Shown here in pieces: positions 15,709-16,782 of a stretch of 16,782 nt of DNA. Origin of the DNA: Paraglaciecola arctica (GTDB taxonomy: Bacteria > Pseudomonadota > Gammaproteobacteria > Enterobacterales > Alteromonadaceae); NCBI GenBank assembly GCA_003232445.1, contig QIJM01000625.1:1-16782 (forward strand), read 5' to 3'. The notes beneath the pieces were generated by a model that saw nothing but the letters and a program-made list of their open reading frames with translations, searched no databases and was not told the origin of the DNA. The translations under genes were made by a program, and so were the position numbers. Numbering within the stretch: the stretch's first letter is position 1; each line of letters starts with the position of its first letter.

Positions 15709-16349
15709 AGTTAGCCAATATTATTTTGTTAGTGGCGGGTTGTTCGTTTTGGCAAACTCAACTAATGGCAGAAACGTTAGACGTGGAGTATTCAAGCTTT
15801 TACAGCCATGTTAAAAAACTTGATAATCCCGATACTGACGCATTGAGATTTGCCTTTGGATTTCAGCATATTGCCGAAAAACGCCTGTGTCACATCAGCA
15901 GTGCACAAATAGTCACGCAAAAACAAGCACTGGTGTTGACCTTAGAAAACAATCAGCGTTTTACTGTGCCCACAGACAAAATCCTTAAAATGGCTAAGGC
16001 CATGGTGATCATCGAATTAGATGATCAGGCAAATCAATGTGATATGTCAGTGCAGTTAGAAACGTTACCGAGCTTTTTGAAAACACAATACAGTCATGAT
16101 GAGTTGTTATTGCTGTTTAATCAATATCAGGCGTTTTTTGATAAAATGGGTGGTTTTTTGTCTTTTATGATGCCCTCAGCAGAAGGTTTGTTATTTCACT
16201 TCGACGAAGATGTACGTTTACCAAAACACTTACAGCCCTTACTGAATAAAAATGGCACGATAGCGTTGAGTAAAACATGGCTGATGCAACAGAAAGGCTT
16301 AGAATTGCCCAACAAGCCGTTACGCATAACCGCTATTATTGAGAAGTAA
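15705..16349 (+). CDS. DUF2987-like secreted protein
   Basis: A 214-residue protein with an N-terminal export signal: K2, a hydrophobic run (IILLVAGCSFW), and a signal-peptidase I-like site after QLMA (residue 21). VAGC at 10-13 is lipobox-like, but a 12-residue signal would be unusually short for a lipoprotein. The mature part (YSSFYSHVKKLDNPDTDALRFAF, then CHISSAQIVTQKQ and a later QCDMSVQL with two cysteines) resembles the DUF2987 family of marine gammaproteobacteria, which has no known function. The start is TTG 15705, overlapping the previous stop by 4 bases (TTGA); the next ATG (15765) would delete the signal peptide. The overlaps suggest one operon with the membrane and Bax-like genes, pointing to an envelope role. 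Family assignment is by memory of the pattern and is moderate. Confidence 0.7.
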   Translation: MKLANIILLVAGCSFWQTQLMAETLDVEYSSFYSHVKKLDNPDTDALRFAFGFQHIAEKRLCHISSAQIVTQKQALVLTLENNQRFTVPTDKILKMAKAMVIIELDDQANQCDMSVQLETLPSFLKTQYSHDELLLLFNQYQAFFDKMGGFLSFMMPSAEGLLFHFDEDVRLPKHLQPLLNKNGTIALSKTWLMQQKGLELPNKPLRITAIIEK

Positions 16350-16350
16350 A

Positions 16351-16364
16351 CTGAATAAATTCAG
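16351..16364. terminator. Small hairpin after the DUF2987-like gene, weak terminator candidate
   Basis: CTGAA-taaa-TTCAG is a 5-bp stem with a 4-base loop, directly after the DUF2987-like stop. On the minus strand it is followed by TTT. It is short and AT-rich, so its strength would be low. It lies between genes that converge here. Confidence 0.3.
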
Positions 16365-16375
16365 AAAGTTAGAAA

Positions 16376-16516
16376 CTAATTTGAATGGGCATGATGATAG
16401 CAATCCTTGTTTTGTTGTTCGGCATTAGCAGGTTCGAGTATCTCTAAAAATTCCTCGTCTACTATCAACTCTTGTTCTACTGGCTCTAGGTCAGCGTTTC
16501 CATTTTTTCTAACCAT
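16376..16516 (-). CDS. Possible small acidic ORF or 3' remnant of the gene to its right
   Basis: A 46-residue frame from ATG 16516 to TAG 16378-16376 on the minus strand, rich in Glu (NADLEPVEQELIVDEEFLEI) and ending CYHHAHSN. No Shine-Dalgarno precedes the ATG, which argues against an independent gene. It is in the same frame as the partial gene ending at 16565, separated by stops, so it may be that gene's displaced C-terminus. It ends just before the small hairpin at 16351-16364. Confidence 0.22.
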   Translation of the reverse strand: MVRKNGNADLEPVEQELIVDEEFLEILEPANAEQQNKDCYHHAHSN

Positions 16517-16564
16517 TGTTGAATTTGTTGCTGACTACGTTTAAAAAAATCGGAGGTTTTTATC

Positions 16565-16782
16565 CTAAATGTTGGTTATGATTAGTGGCGCTGCTTTTTC
16601 CAACTTGGTCGTACTGGGTGAAGTCAGTTCAGGAGGATCAAAACCAATATCACCATTTTCGAATGGCATTGATTGGGTTTTTAAACCAACAAAATCAAAT
16701 TGACTGTTATCTGCTAAGTGCGAAGGCACCACATTTTGTAACGCTTTTGACATGGATTCTATTCTGCCCGGGAAACGCTGCT
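16565..16782 (-). CDS. Unrecognised partial protein, N-terminus cut by window edge
   Basis: The minus-strand frame is open from the right edge to a TAG at 16567-16565 (72 codons). It reads QRFPGRIESMSKALQNVV, then HLADNSQFDFVGLKTQ, NGDIGFDPPELTSP, ending KAAPLIITNI. The composition is protein-like with no low-complexity bias, and no better frame exists on the plus strand. An ATG at 16753 could start a 62-residue protein, but the frame stays open upstream to the edge, so it is more likely the C-terminal part of a larger gene. I recognise no family. Protein-like reading continues past this stop in other frames (see findings), so the gene may be interrupted. Confidence 0.4.
   Translation of the reverse strand, partial: QRFPGRIESMSKALQNVVPSHLADNSQFDFVGLKTQSMPFENGDIGFDPPELTSPSTTKLEKAAPLIITNI

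Overview
The window looks like chromosomal DNA of an AT-rich marine gammaproteobacterium of the order Alteromonadales (Glaciecola/Paraglaciecola/Alteromonas type). This rests on the close match of SbcB, HrpA, RlmI and malate synthase G to their E. coli counterparts, combined with genes typical of marine relatives: a FapA/DUF342 protein, a single-domain PilZ protein and a DUF2987-like exported protein. No tRNA, rRNA, CRISPR array, transposase or prophage gene was seen.

Layout. (1) Positions 1-2932, minus strand: sbcB (exonuclease I), then a FapA-family (DUF342) gene that runs off the left edge and has a sigma-28-like promoter. (2) 2933-7546, plus strand: a short divergent regulatory region with a Fur-like palindrome, a two-CBS-domain protein, and the large DEAH RNA helicase gene hrpA. 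(3) 7547-9202: a PilZ gene behind a well-formed sigma-70 promoter, converging through a shared hairpin terminator on rlmI (23S rRNA m5C1962 methyltransferase). (4) 9203-13391: a regulatory gap with a perfect inverted repeat and an ERIC-like 127-bp imperfect palindrome, then a ureide-catabolism cluster: allantoicase, ureidoglycolate lyase and malate synthase G. (5) 13425-16349: a LysE-type exporter, an unrecognised polytopic membrane protein, a Bax/glucosaminidase-like protein and a DUF2987-like secreted protein, the last three overlapping or nearly so. (6) 16350-16782: minus-strand coding traces, possibly the end of an interrupted gene.

The clearest functional unit is region 4. Allantoicase splits allantoate into ureidoglycolate and urea, ureidoglycolate lyase releases glyoxylate and a second urea, and malate synthase G condenses glyoxylate with acetyl-CoA to malate, so purine-derived carbon enters central metabolism. 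The upstream steps (uricase, allantoinase) are not in the window.

The strongest anomalies are the malate synthase reading frame, which has conserved N-terminal codons but no ATG, GTG or TTG to start them (a CTG sits where Met1 should be); the ERIC-like repeat in the leader of the ureide operon; the sigma-28-like promoter in front of the FapA-family gene; and an unusually high share of non-ATG starts. I see no strong evidence for a wholly new biological system.
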